A stretch of 13,359 nucleotides of DNA from contig LT642630.1 in the NCBI GenBank assembly GCA_900128585.1, positions 1 through 13,359 on the forward strand. Direction: 5' to 3'. The notes under the pieces were generated by a model. That model had not been told where the DNA came from. It did no database searches and was given only the letters and a program-made list of their open reading frames with translations. How positions within the stretch are numbered: the stretch's first letter is position 1; every line of letters begins with the position of its first letter. Shown in pieces: positions 1 through 7,598 of the stretch. Source of the stretch: Stramenopiles sp. TOSAG23-3. Its lineage: Eukaryota > Sar. A program made the translations under genes and the position numbers.

Positions 1-79
1 GAAGAAGAAAGAAGAAGAAAGAAGAAAGAAGAAAGAAGAAAGAAGAAAGAAGAAAGAAGAAAGAAGAAAGAAGAAAGAA
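1..79. repeat. (GAAGAAA)n polypurine microsatellite
   Basis: The window opens with about 80 bases of pure purine on this strand, built mainly from the 7-mer GAAGAAA with some GAAGAAGAAA units. It ends abruptly at an AT-rich stretch near position 80. The left edge is cut by the window, so the full length is unknown. Related GAA or CTT tracts recur in other spacers here (about 2166-2203, 6486-6540, 6605-6650), so it looks like this genome's typical spacer microsatellite. Confidence 0.9.
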
Positions 80-107
80 ATTAAATATTTATTCGTAATT
101 GTTCGGG

Positions 108-230
108 GTACCTGGTACGGTATTAATATTAATACCAGGACCGGTTCGGTCCGAACGGGTGCCTGTTGTTCCGTATTAATACCTGTTCTGATAACCGGTA
201 TAATATAATATTTACGCGGTACAACAGGCA
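108..230. repeat. cluster of nested inverted repeats in spacer
   Basis: Several palindromic elements are packed together. Positions 119-136 are a perfect 18-bp palindrome (GGTATTAATATTAATACC). Arms CCTGGTA (111-117) and TACCAGG (133-139) flank its right half. Positions 140-160 are a near-perfect palindrome around T150 with one mismatch. Arms TGCCTGTTGT (160-169) and ACAACAGGCA (221-230) form a 10-bp inverted repeat around 51 bases. The segment is rich in GGTA/TACC motifs that reappear at 3945-4035 and 6655-6675. Whether it is regulatory, a relic of a mobile element, or an unstable DNA structure cannot be told from the sequence. Confidence 0.75.
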
Positions 231-528
231 AGGAGGGGGAAAAAAAATTTAAAAAAAAATCGTTCGAAAGAAAAAAAGCTCAGCTCTTGCGTGCCTCAAA
301 ATAATAATACATAACGCACGAGAAGAAGAAGGTTTACTACAGAAACTAACGTCTTAACATTTTTGATAACGAAGAGAAAGAGTGGGGAGGGGATTGTTAA
401 AGAGAAAAAGGGATCGAATTGACTTTATTTATTTTGAGCACGCACGGGTTGTTGCGTTTTTAGAGTAGCTAGCTAGGCGAATACCGCAGGATATTTTGTT
501 GGGTTGGACGGGGCCAACCATCCCATCC
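231..528. other. AT-rich 5' flank of the MFS gene
   Basis: This stretch holds A-rich runs (about 240-275), scattered GAAGAA motifs and no credible reading frame. It presumably contains the promoter and 5' untranslated region of the transporter gene, but I see no convincing TATA box or other core element. Confidence 0.5.
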
Positions 529-1911
529 ATGCCGGTCTCTTTAAAAGCACCGGGGAGGGCAGCAAAGGACAACAAAGTTTTGATTTTTCTCGCCCTTGCC
601 CTAAACCTTTTTGCTGGGGGTGTAGTGTTTGGTTGGGGGGCGCTTGTTGTTGTGCTGCAACGGTATGGAATTTATTCGTGGGAGTGTGCTCCGTTTAGTG
701 AAAGCTCAGCTGGGCTTTTGAACGGGACAACAACTAGCACCGCCGCGCCGGTCACCACCAGTTGCACCGAGCAGCTGTTGCGGCTGAACACGGTATTTCT
801 TTGTGGAACCTTTGGTTCCATGAGCATGAGCTTCCCTAGCGGGCTTTTTATGGACAAAACGTCCCCGAAGAGTACCATATTTTTGGGTATTTTTCTGCAC
901 GTCGTCGGTGCATTTTTGTTCTCCATCTCCTCGTTTACCTTGGACCTGTACCCAGTTGGCTACTTTTTGTCCGGGGCGGCCGCCCCGTGCATACTGCTTG
1001 GGGGAGTCACTATCGTCGCCACCAACGTGGAAGAGCGGAGGAAAGGTTTCGTCATTTCCATTTTAAACGGATGCTATGACGCGTCGGCCATTGTTTGGCA
1101 AGTGTACCTGTGGCTGGACAACAGTGTGGTTGGCGGGGTCAGCGTTACTGCGTGGTTCCTGGCATACATCTGCGTCGTGGTTGTCCTGGGCATATGCACG
1201 CAGTTGATCGTCCCTGGTGCGCCCGAGCCTGCCCAAGAAGCGGTGGAGGTGTCCGTGGAATTGCCGTCGCTGTCCCCGGATGCGGTGGACGTTGTGGAAA
1301 CGCCGCAGGAGGCCGCAGTCTCGCTAAAGGACCAGCCACTGTTCGAGCAAATTAAATCGAAAGAGTTTGTGACGTTTACCTGTTTCTTCTGCGTCGGGCT
1401 CCTCCGCTTCAGCTATTACATTGGTTCGGTCGATGCCCAGCTGACATGGTTGGGCCAAGAGGACGGCTCCTACACCATGATTTTTGGGGCCATACTGCCC
1501 CTGGGGGTGTTTAGCACGCCATTTATTGGCACGCTGCTTGATCGGAAAGGCTTGAAGGCCGGCTTCATGGCAGTGTATGCGTTCAAATTCTTGCATTCGT
1601 TGATTGTCCTGCTGCCGAACATCGACGCTCAGGTTGCTGGTTTCGTCACGTTTGCTATCTTTCGCGGGTGCTTTTTTGCCGTCGCCAGCGCATTTCTCGT
1701 CCAAACGTTCGGGCCCAAAACGTTTGGAAGAATCTTTGGGATATCGGCAACGATAGGGGCCGTGTTTTCCTTGCTGCAATCGCCGCTATTGGCGTTGTCC
1801 GTGGGAACACAAAACTTCGCCATCAGCAACTTGATTGTACTTGGCATGACCTTGGCCATATTTACTATGCACCTGTTCGTTTACTTTCTTGCTCCAACAA
1901 AAAATGCTTGA
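529..1911 (+). CDS. MFS transporter, SLC43-like (12 TM)
   Basis: A 460-residue polytopic membrane protein with the major facilitator layout. Six hydrophobic helices (about residues 16-37, 88-105, 115-135, 143-165, 172-195, 205-226) precede a hydrophilic central loop (227-275) and six more helices (276-297, 315-335, 344-363, 369-390, 400-420, 430-453). MFS motif-A-like loops occur after helix 2 (GLFMDKTSPK, 105-114) and helix 8 (GTLLDRKGLK, 334-343). The large first external loop (about 48-85) has three Cys and an N-glycosylation sequon at Asn65. The run around NGCYDASAIVWQ (180-191) recalls the SLC43/FMP42 group, whose animal members carry large neutral amino acids; substrate here is inference. 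The ATG at 529 is the first in frame, right before helix 1; upstream in-frame codons lack ATG. MFS membership is firm, the subfamily tentative. Confidence 0.8.
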   Translation: MPVSLKAPGRAAKDNKVLIFLALALNLFAGGVVFGWGALVVVLQRYGIYSWECAPFSESSAGLLNGTTTSTAAPVTTSCTEQLLRLNTVFLCGTFGSMSMSFPSGLFMDKTSPKSTIFLGIFLHVVGAFLFSISSFTLDLYPVGYFLSGAAAPCILLGGVTIVATNVEERRKGFVISILNGCYDASAIVWQVYLWLDNSVVGGVSVTAWFLAYICVVVVLGICTQLIVPGAPEPAQEAVEVSVELPSLSPDAVDVVETPQEAAVSLKDQPLFEQIKSKEFVTFTCFFCVGLLRFSYYIGSVDAQLTWLGQEDGSYTMIFGAILPLGVFSTPFIGTLLDRKGLKAGFMAVYAFKFLHSLIVLLPNIDAQVAGFVTFAIFRGCFFAVASAFLVQTFGPKTFGRIFGISATIGAVFSLLQSPLLALSVGTQNFAISNLIVLGMTLAIFTMHLFVYFLAPTKNA

Positions 1912-2395
1912 AAGTTTTCGCAAGGTGTGCCCCTTGTGGTTGCGTGGTGGTCGGACCAATACCTTGACCTCCCTTTTCGCGCTTGGGCCGATGGTGGACG
2001 GTTGTGGTGTGGTTTGGTGGATGGTGTTTCTTCTAATTCTTTTTAGCGAGCCCATTTACAAAATGATGCTGTAATCCTGTATAAAAAACAGTTCCTATAA
2101 TACTATTATTATATTATTAATATTATAATAAGTTTTTTACCACAACAACAACAAACAACAACAACAAAGAAGAAGAAGAAGAAGAAAAAAAAGAAGAAAA
2201 AATTTAATAATTTAATATATCATATACCCCCCCCCCCTCCAACAAAAACAAACAACGGAAGAAAAGAAATGGGTTGTTGAATAAATAGAAACGAAACATG
2301 TCGATCCCTTCTTGTAATTGACCCGAACATGTCAAAAGTAATGCTCATCGAAGACATTCGCTCGTTGCCGTGACGCACCAAGCAAGAGTTTTAGC
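1912..2395. other. spacer between MFS and GRL-like genes
   Basis: The first 160 bases after the transporter stop are relatively GC-rich and are probably 3' untranslated sequence. They are followed by an AT-rich palindromic run (about 2098-2132), ACAACA and GAAGAA microsatellites (2140-2203) and an 11-C homopolymer (2227-2237). A short direct repeat, CGAAACATGTC at 2292-2302 and CGAACATGTC at 2324-2333, lies 60-100 bases upstream of the next start codon and could be a regulatory site, though this is not shown. No gene is seen. Confidence 0.55.
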
Positions 2396-3760
2396 ATGGA
2401 GGCGGGGCCCAAAAGTACTGGCGGGCCGAGCGAGGCTCTCGTAATGGACGTGAAGGAAAACAACGCCGGGTCGACTAGTGGCAAAAAGTCAAGGTACAGA
2501 GTGGAGGTTGATAATGACCAAACAATTCCAGAGGGGGTGTTGGAAACAGTGCCCAGCGGTCATTGTTACCAGTATATAGAGCACCCGCAGATGCACATGG
2601 CTGACAAACGGTCTCTTCGCCCGGAGGAAGAATCCTTTTGTAAGAAATTCGAAACCGTGTACGGTATATATGCGTGGTGCAACGCGTTGGTGTTTTTTGT
2701 ATCACCAAACCTTGCTGTGCGCAGAATCGAGTTCTCTGGGCAACGCTTTAAACGTGGCATTTTTGTTGTTGGATTCCTCGGCTTTGGTTTTCACATCGCC
2801 ATTGACATTCTCGAAAGCTATATGTACCGTACTTTATCCAGTTGCATTACCTTTTTCATACTGTTCATATGGCATATGGTATTGAACACTGTTAGTGCCT
2901 CTGCTTTCATGGAAATGTTTTATGACATTCGAAAGCTACGGAATGGAAAAAGTGATGCAATAGAACGGTCACAAACTATTACTGTCTTGAAACCAATAAT
3001 TAAAAAGAATAATCCCAAGTCAGTTGGTATCAAGGCACTCGTTAATGGTGCCCTTTGGATGGCGCTTTTGTATTCGGAGGGAATAGTAGGCATGGAACTA
3101 GAATCGTTTGGTGTGGGGTTCGTTGTTGCTCACGCAGTATTCACGACGATTAATTTCGCTTTCATGTCGTTTTCCGATGGATTTGAATTGTACAGCATTG
3201 GAAAAATTGGTGTTGCGGTAGACGCGTTGGCATCAGATGTACATGTTTTGTGGAAAGAAGCCTACAGTCTTGGCACGGTGGAAAAGAACGATGCTGCCTG
3301 CGAGACCGCCCTCATAAAAGCCCTGGTTCGGTTACGCCGTGGCTTGGCGAAAGCGGAACGAACGTCGGGTAGTCTCATTGGCCTTCGCTTTACAATGTAT
3401 GTAATGGTTTGTGTTACAGTTAGCATAAGCATTGCCACACAAGACTATTCTAAGAAGAGGTTTGTGCTAATATACCTAGTCTTGATTTTGGGCCCTATGC
3501 TGGGGAAACCAATGAACGTAATGGCCTATAGCAAGGTCCTCAAACAGTTGGCAAGTTTGGAACGGGAGTTAAAAGAACTGAGTTACATGGAGGGGCACTC
3601 AAGTCTTTCCAGATACCTTCATGACACGGAAAGGATTACGTTTCGGCTCCTGGGGGCCTCCATTGATTCCAACTTGGTAGTTCGAATCCTTCTCGTCGTT
3701 CTCTCGGTGGGTGCTACTTATTTGCAATACTATTTGCTTCGTACCCGGACCGGATCGTAA
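2396..3760 (+). CDS. multi-pass membrane protein, candidate gustatory-receptor-like (GRL) protein
   Basis: A 454-residue protein of no family I recognise with certainty. The first 85 residues are hydrophilic. Hydrophobic segments lie near 88-104 (weak), 121-139, 146-168, 210-228, 236-258, 328-348, 354-372 and 426-448. Ignoring the weak first one, this is seven helices spaced 2+2+2+1. A charged, helix-prone 70-residue loop (259-327) precedes helix 5, and a second 50-residue charged loop (373-425) precedes helix 7. That is the layout of insect gustatory and odorant receptors and their protist and plant (DUF3537) relatives. The C-terminal helix has G420, I423-D424 and T441-Y442-L443, like the G..ID..L and TYL signature of the gustatory receptor last helix. 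There is no signal peptide, as expected for an N-inside topology. The assignment is inference; an unrelated 7-8 TM protein remains possible. The ATG at 2396 is the first in frame. Confidence 0.5.
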   Translation: MEAGPKSTGGPSEALVMDVKENNAGSTSGKKSRYRVEVDNDQTIPEGVLETVPSGHCYQYIEHPQMHMADKRSLRPEEESFCKKFETVYGIYAWCNALVFFVSPNLAVRRIEFSGQRFKRGIFVVGFLGFGFHIAIDILESYMYRTLSSCITFFILFIWHMVLNTVSASAFMEMFYDIRKLRNGKSDAIERSQTITVLKPIIKKNNPKSVGIKALVNGALWMALLYSEGIVGMELESFGVGFVVAHAVFTTINFAFMSFSDGFELYSIGKIGVAVDALASDVHVLWKEAYSLGTVEKNDAACETALIKALVRLRRGLAKAERTSGSLIGLRFTMYVMVCVTVSISIATQDYSKKRFVLIYLVLILGPMLGKPMNVMAYSKVLKQLASLERELKELSYMEGHSSLSRYLHDTERITFRLLGASIDSNLVVRILLVVLSVGATYLQYYLLRTRTGS

Positions 3761-3768
3761 AGGATATA

Positions 3769-3874
3769 ATCCAAGTGATTCATGTCGCATTTTAAAATTA
3801 TTTTGGAAACCAACCCAATGATATGCCTATGTTATAAATATCCCATTTTAAAATGCGACATGAATCACTTGGAT
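3769..3874. repeat. perfect 30-bp inverted repeat with 46-nt loop
   Basis: Arms 3769-3798 and 3845-3874 are exact reverse complements over 30 bp (outer end ATCCAAGTGATTCATGTCGC). The left arm starts 8 bp after the stop codon of the upstream gene. Within the loop, TATTT (3799-3803) can pair with AAATA (3836-3840) across a 4-nt bulge. In RNA this would give a very stable hairpin in the 3' untranslated region. It may be a miniature inverted-repeat element, a small-RNA precursor or a 3' processing structure. No clear target-site duplication is visible, so a transposon origin is unproven. Confidence 0.9.
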
Positions 3875-4294
3875 GATGATCTCTTTTTTTTTGTCTAGTA
3901 GTTGTACCACCACCAATAAAATAGAGGAGTATTTTTTATTTTTATATACCTGCTGTACAGTGTTGTGTACCTGTACCGTATAATACCTGGGTACGGGTAG
4001 TATTACCTGGGTAACAGGTAGTAGAACCGTAATATATTTATTTTTAAAATAATAACTACAACACTCTCCTCTCTCCTCCCGGCGGACAACGGACGACGAC
4101 CCCACCCCACACCCCACACCTTTTTATACGACTACCACCTTGTTGGTGGTACCTGCAAAATATTTTAGATATCAAACATTAGAGTGTATGTTCCGTTCCA
4201 CTGAAACAAACGTGTAATGTTAGTGTAATAATTTATATTCGAAAGGATTGTCGAATATGTATGTATAAATCGTCAAAGCAATCGTAAGTTTGGT
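3875..4294. other. AT-rich spacer with TACC/GGTA-rich hairpins
   Basis: No gene is seen. Positions 3945-4035 are dense in TACCTG/GTACC/GGTA words, with a direct repeat (ACCTGGGTA at 3985-3993 and 4006-4014) and an inverted repeat TACCTG (4005-4010) / CAGGTA (4015-4020). A perfect short hairpin, TACCACC (4133-4139) / GGTGGTA (4145-4151), follows a C-rich run. A second one, ATATTCG (4235-4241) / CGAATAT (4252-4258), lies about 40 bases upstream of the next start codon. The function of these structures is unknown. Confidence 0.6.
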
Positions 4295-5074
4295 ATGAAA
4301 CGAGACGGCATTATTCGTTTCGTACTCGCAGGCTTTTGGATACTTTTGTTAGGGGTTCTTTGTGCGGTGCCCGTGTGTTCGACGAACCCACGAAGTTTCG
4401 ACAACAAGAAAGACATGGAACTCTCGGAGGGTGGGGAAACTGCCACCGTGATATTTTCCCATGGTCTTGGGGACACTCCAAATGGTTGGTTCCCTGTAGC
4501 CAAGATGATGAAGCCTCTCCACGGGAATGTCCGTTGGATTCTGCCGTGTGCTCCCAACAATCCCGTCACCGTCAACGGAGGGATGAGAATGACGAGCTGG
4601 ATGGACATACTTGAAATTCCTATTTCCATAAAGTCGCCAGACAATGGGAAAGATATTGATGCTTCTGTCGAAATCATACACAAAATTATTGACGCTGAGA
4701 TCGAACGGGGCACCCCCGCAAACCGAATCGTCGTCGGTGGGTTCAGCCAGGGGGCTGCCCTTGCACCAGTAGCCGCCCTGCGGTACACGAAAGCAAAGCT
4801 GGGGGGTATCATCATGTTTTCAGGTTGGGCCTTGCCAAAGCAAAACTTGGCGGAACTTGCAGCGGCGAGCAAAAGCAATGGCATCCCTGTGCTAATTGGG
4901 CACGGAGACAGCGACCAAGTGGTGCTTTACGAAAACGCAGGAAACGTCGCCGAAATTTTCCATGGTGCTGGGTTCTCCGACGTCACGGTGAAAACGTACA
5001 AAGGCCTCGGGCACGGCTCTTGCCCGAGCGAGACCGACGACCTATCAGCATGGATAGGCCGCGTTCTGGCGTAA
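4295..5074 (+). CDS. secreted acyl-protein thioesterase / carboxylesterase-like alpha/beta hydrolase
   Basis: A 259-residue alpha/beta hydrolase of the phospholipase/carboxylesterase (APT1/LYPLA) family, which cleaves thioester-linked acyl groups from proteins or esters from lysolipids. The family hallmarks are all present: the oxyanion-side motif HGLGD (56-60), a WILPCAP strand (81-87), the nucleophile elbow GFSQG with Ser151, HGDSD with probable catalytic Asp207, and GLGHGSCP with His240. The catalytic triad therefore looks complete. Unlike typical cytosolic family members (about 230 residues), it starts with a basic n-region and a hydrophobic stretch (residues 7-27) ending in a plausible cleavage region near VCST. 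This predicts entry into the secretory pathway. The ATG at 4295 is the first in frame and encodes this leader. It is convergent with the epimerase gene, with 150 bp between stops. Confidence 0.85.
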   Translation: MKRDGIIRFVLAGFWILLLGVLCAVPVCSTNPRSFDNKKDMELSEGGETATVIFSHGLGDTPNGWFPVAKMMKPLHGNVRWILPCAPNNPVTVNGGMRMTSWMDILEIPISIKSPDNGKDIDASVEIIHKIIDAEIERGTPANRIVVGGFSQGAALAPVAALRYTKAKLGGIIMFSGWALPKQNLAELAAASKSNGIPVLIGHGDSDQVVLYENAGNVAEIFHGAGFSDVTVKTYKGLGHGSCPSETDDLSAWIGRVLA

Positions 5075-5224
5075 AAAAATACTGAACGTGAGAGTGTTGA
5101 GATTATTTTTTGTAGATGATGTACGTACACTGAGAATAGAGATTATATTCATTAACTACAAAATGTTTTCAATAGAAACTACTTCTTCATACGGCGTGCA
5201 ACGTTACCCGCCCCATTGGACAGC
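5075..5224. other. short convergent 3' spacer
   Basis: These 150 bases separate two convergent genes and must hold both 3' untranslated regions and polyadenylation sites. The sequence contains a T-run, the palindrome GTACGTAC (5121-5128) and no clear hairpin terminator. I see no gene. Confidence 0.5.
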
Positions 5225-6274
5225 TTAATCGTCAAACCCATTGGGGTTCTCGGACTGCCACTTCCAGGCATGTGCGCACATTTCCTCCAGCCCCAGTGTT
5301 GCTTCCCACCCCAATTCTTCCTTCGCCTTGACGGGATCGCAGTAGACGCTCGCCAGGTCCCCCGGGCGGCGGTCCCCGATGACGTAAGGGATTTCTTTCC
5401 CAGCAGCCTTCTCCATGGCCTTCACCATGTCAAGAACGGAGTACCCCGTGCCAGTCCCAAGGTTGTACGTAAAGCAGCCGGCTGGGTCTTTGTCCAACTT
5501 CTTGAGGGCGGCCAAGTGTCCCGCGGCCAGATCCTCCACGTGGATGTAATCACGCACCCCAGTGCCGTCGTGCGTGTCGTAATCGTTGCCATACACGGTT
5601 AGCTTCTCCCTCCGGCCGACCGCCACTTGCTGGACGTAGGGCATCAAGTTGTTCGGTATCCCATTGGGACTTTCTCCAATCGTCCCGCTTGCATGGGCCC
5701 CGACGGGGTTGAAGTACCTAAGCAGAACAACGCCGAAAGTTTCGTCCGAGCGCACCACGTCTCGAAAAATCTCTTCCAGCATAAACTTTGTGCGGCCGTA
5801 CGGGTTGGTGATTCCAACCCCGGCTTGGCTCGACTCGGTCAACGGTGGCGCGGCGGTGCCGTACACGGTGGCGGAGGAGGAAAATACTACCTTGGTGCAC
5901 CCCTGCTTTTTCAAAGCTTCCAGGAGGAAAAACGTGCCAGTCAAGTTGTTGTGGTAGTACAGCAATGGCAATTTGACCGACTCTCCCACTGCTTTAAGCC
6001 CCGCGAAGTGGATGCAAGAGTCGATCTTTCCAGCGGGCGAGAGTGCGGCTTCCAGGGCTGGTTTGTCGACCAGGTCCGCTTCGATAAAGGTCAAATTCTT
6101 CGCACGCTCCTCCCCAACCAACGCACGGACCCTGTCCAAAGATTTGGGGCTTGAATTTACCAGACTGTCGATGACGGTGACTTTGTAACCAGCGTTAAGC
6201 AACTGGACCGTCGTGTGCGAACCAATGTAGCCCGACCCCCCCGTCACCAATACGTGCTGCTGTTGACCACTCAT
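5225..6274 (-). CDS. GALE: UDP-glucose 4-epimerase
   Basis: A 349-residue enzyme of the extended short-chain dehydrogenase family that interconverts UDP-glucose and UDP-galactose, the last Leloir-pathway step and the source of UDP-galactose for glycans and galactolipids. Near the N terminus is the NAD-binding GGSGYIGS (residues 12-19). The catalytic Ser lies in SSSATVYG (132-139) and the catalytic Tyr159-x3-Lys163 in NPYGRTK. Further family motifs are RYFNPVGAH (186-194), NNLMPYV (208-214), [19 protein letters not shown] (substrate and dimer region) and GDRRPGD (300-306). Length matches the usual 335-350. The ATG at 6274 is followed at once by the Rossmann strand, so there is no targeting peptide and a cytosolic location is expected. 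The gene is intronless and, with its GC-rich codons, looks functional. Confidence 0.97.
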   Translation of the reverse strand: MSGQQQHVLVTGGSGYIGSHTTVQLLNAGYKVTVIDSLVNSSPKSLDRVRALVGEERAKNLTFIEADLVDKPALEAALSPAGKIDSCIHFAGLKAVGESVKLPLLYYHNNLTGTFFLLEALKKQGCTKVVFSSSATVYGTAAPPLTESSQAGVGITNPYGRTKFMLEEIFRDVVRSDETFGVVLLRYFNPVGAHASGTIGESPNGIPNNLMPYVQQVAVGRREKLTVYGNDYDTHDGTGVRDYIHVEDLAAGHLAALKKLDKDPAGCFTYNLGTGTGYSVLDMVKAMEKAAGKEIPYVIGDRRPGDLASVYCDPVKAKEELGWEATLGLEEMCAHAWKWQSENPNGFDD

Positions 6275-6963
6275 GCTGGCTGTTACTACCGTAGAAGTAT
6301 GTATTTTAATTTGTCAAATAAAAGTAACTAATTGCGAAACAAAATACTCACCAATACAATTTAATTCACAATCGTATTTGATTTGATTACTTGAGTCATT
6401 TATTAGTTCGCGTTTTTAATTCCACTTCTACTTCACTTTCCACAAAATAAATAATAATAATTAATTATTATAATTTAATAATAATATCTTCTTTCTTCTC
6501 TTCTTTCTTCTTCTTTCTTTTTCTTCTTCTTCTCGCTTTTTTCTTCTCTATATCTATCTACTATCTACCGTACGACGATGAGAAGAGAAGTGAACTTCGT
6601 AAAAGCCTTCTTTTCTTCTTCCTTCTTCTTCTTGCTTCTTCTTTTTTTCATTGTGTACCGGTACCGGTATTTATTCGTAGAGACTTTTAGGGTACTACGG
6701 TAATACGGCGGTGGCTGGCTGACCAATCTACTAATTTTTCACTTTTTCTGTTTTGATGATAGGGATTTTTTGTTTGTTTTCGTACTTCTATTGTAAAATC
6801 GAATGGACAACATCCTCCTCCGTGCAGTATCTTTGGCGCAGAATTGAAAAAGTGCAAACAACTTTGTGTTAACTATTTCAAACAAAGAGATCTTTATGAA
6901 AAAAGGATAATTTTCACAATCTTAAAAAGTTAAATGCCTTTTCAGATACTTAAAATTGTGCCC

Positions 6964-7230
6964 CTATGCTTCGTTTTTCCAATCCCACAAATGAATAAAT
7001 GTTTGCCCAGGCGATATTTGGTCCAAATCGTCCATTTCACACAAAATTGTCCCTAGGAACCGTAATTCCAAGTCATTAGAGGGCAAACAATTTGTAAACG
7101 TTCATTGACGGTCACACATGGAAAGCGGAACGATTGCCTGGTCTAAACTTATGTATTTAGGCATCCCCCTTGCTTTCGCTCATCGTTTTAGGCCGGAACG
7201 CTTCCATACTTTGAAAATCGAGTTGGATTT
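6964..7230 (-). pseudogene. possible decayed coding segment
   Basis: Read on the minus strand, one frame stays open for 45 codons (7101 down to a TAG at 6964). It continues upstream for 25 more codons past a single TGA (7102-7104). The translation looks protein-like and not low-complexity, for example NDLELRFLGTILCEMDDLDQ and GMPKYISLDQAIVPL. A different frame just upstream also reads plausibly (a short run from an ATG at about 7210), which would need one frameshift. Base composition is closer to genes than to the flanks. I do not recognise the family. It may be a relic of a gene or transposase, or chance. Confidence 0.25.
7118..7207. other. foldable nested inverted repeat, possible structured RNA
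   Basis: Three nested complementary pairs can fold together. ATGGAA(A)GCG (7118-7127) pairs with CGCTTCCAT (7199-7207) with one bulged A. AACGAT (7129-7134) pairs with ATCGTT (7182-7187). TGC (7135-7137) plus CTAAA (7143-7147) pairs with TTTAG plus GCA (7156-7163) around an 8-base loop. It lies inside the GC-richer part of the spacer and overlaps the possible decayed coding segment. Either strand could be transcribed. It matches no RNA family that I can identify. Confidence 0.3.
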
Positions 7231-7341
7231 TTTTTCGCGCCACGGACACTGAACACTTTATTGAACAGGTGTCTATCAAAGCCTTTTACTTAAAAAAAAA
7301 CAACGACGGTCGTGTTTCTTCAGTTTTTAAGAAAATGGGAA

Positions 7342-7598
7342 TTTATTTTAAGAGATGCTGTGATCATATAAAAGACCGATTGCAAAAACAAAAAAAAGTT
7401 GCAAAAAAGTTGCAAAAGAACAATTGTTGTTGGTACATTGCAACAAAAGTAGTTTTTTTTTAGTGCTGTGTATATGTACTTTACTTTTACCAAAATTTAT
7501 TCTTTGTTGTAACTTTTGTGTTGGAATCTATTTCTTTCATTTTCATAACCTAACGAAGAGGCATGTTACTTTATTTTAAGAAATGCTGTGTGCATATA
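7342..7598. repeat. diverged tandem duplication
   Basis: Positions 7342-7370 and 7570-7598 share 26 of 29 bases, with the core TTTATTTTAAGA.ATGCTGTG. In both copies an A-rich then TTGTTG-containing tract follows, which suggests an old duplication with a period near 228 bp. Within the first unit the 11-mer AAGTTGCAAAA is itself repeated in tandem (about 7397-7418). No coding potential is seen. Confidence 0.5.

Noticed and set aside
496-528. N-terminal extension of the transporter by 11 codons from a TTG
   Set aside because: It needs a non-ATG start, and the ATG at 529 directly precedes the first membrane helix.
1889-2074. 61-codon frame overlapping the end of the transporter gene, with a hydrophobic C-terminal stretch
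   Set aside because: It overlaps the transporter coding end in another frame, has no recognisable domain, and is more simply the 3' untranslated region.
5627-6154. 175-codon plus-strand frame opposite the epimerase gene
   Set aside because: It is the antisense shadow of a well-conserved enzyme gene and has no family signature.
6818-6850. Fragment resembling U4 snRNA (GCAGTATC ... GGCGCAG ... TTGAAAA)
   Set aside because: The conserved words are too few and wrongly spaced, and the U6-pairing and Sm-site regions cannot be found.
7269-7463. 64-codon lysine-rich open frame
   Set aside because: It starts with GTG, is composed largely of poly-A-encoded Lys, and overlaps the duplicated spacer sequence.
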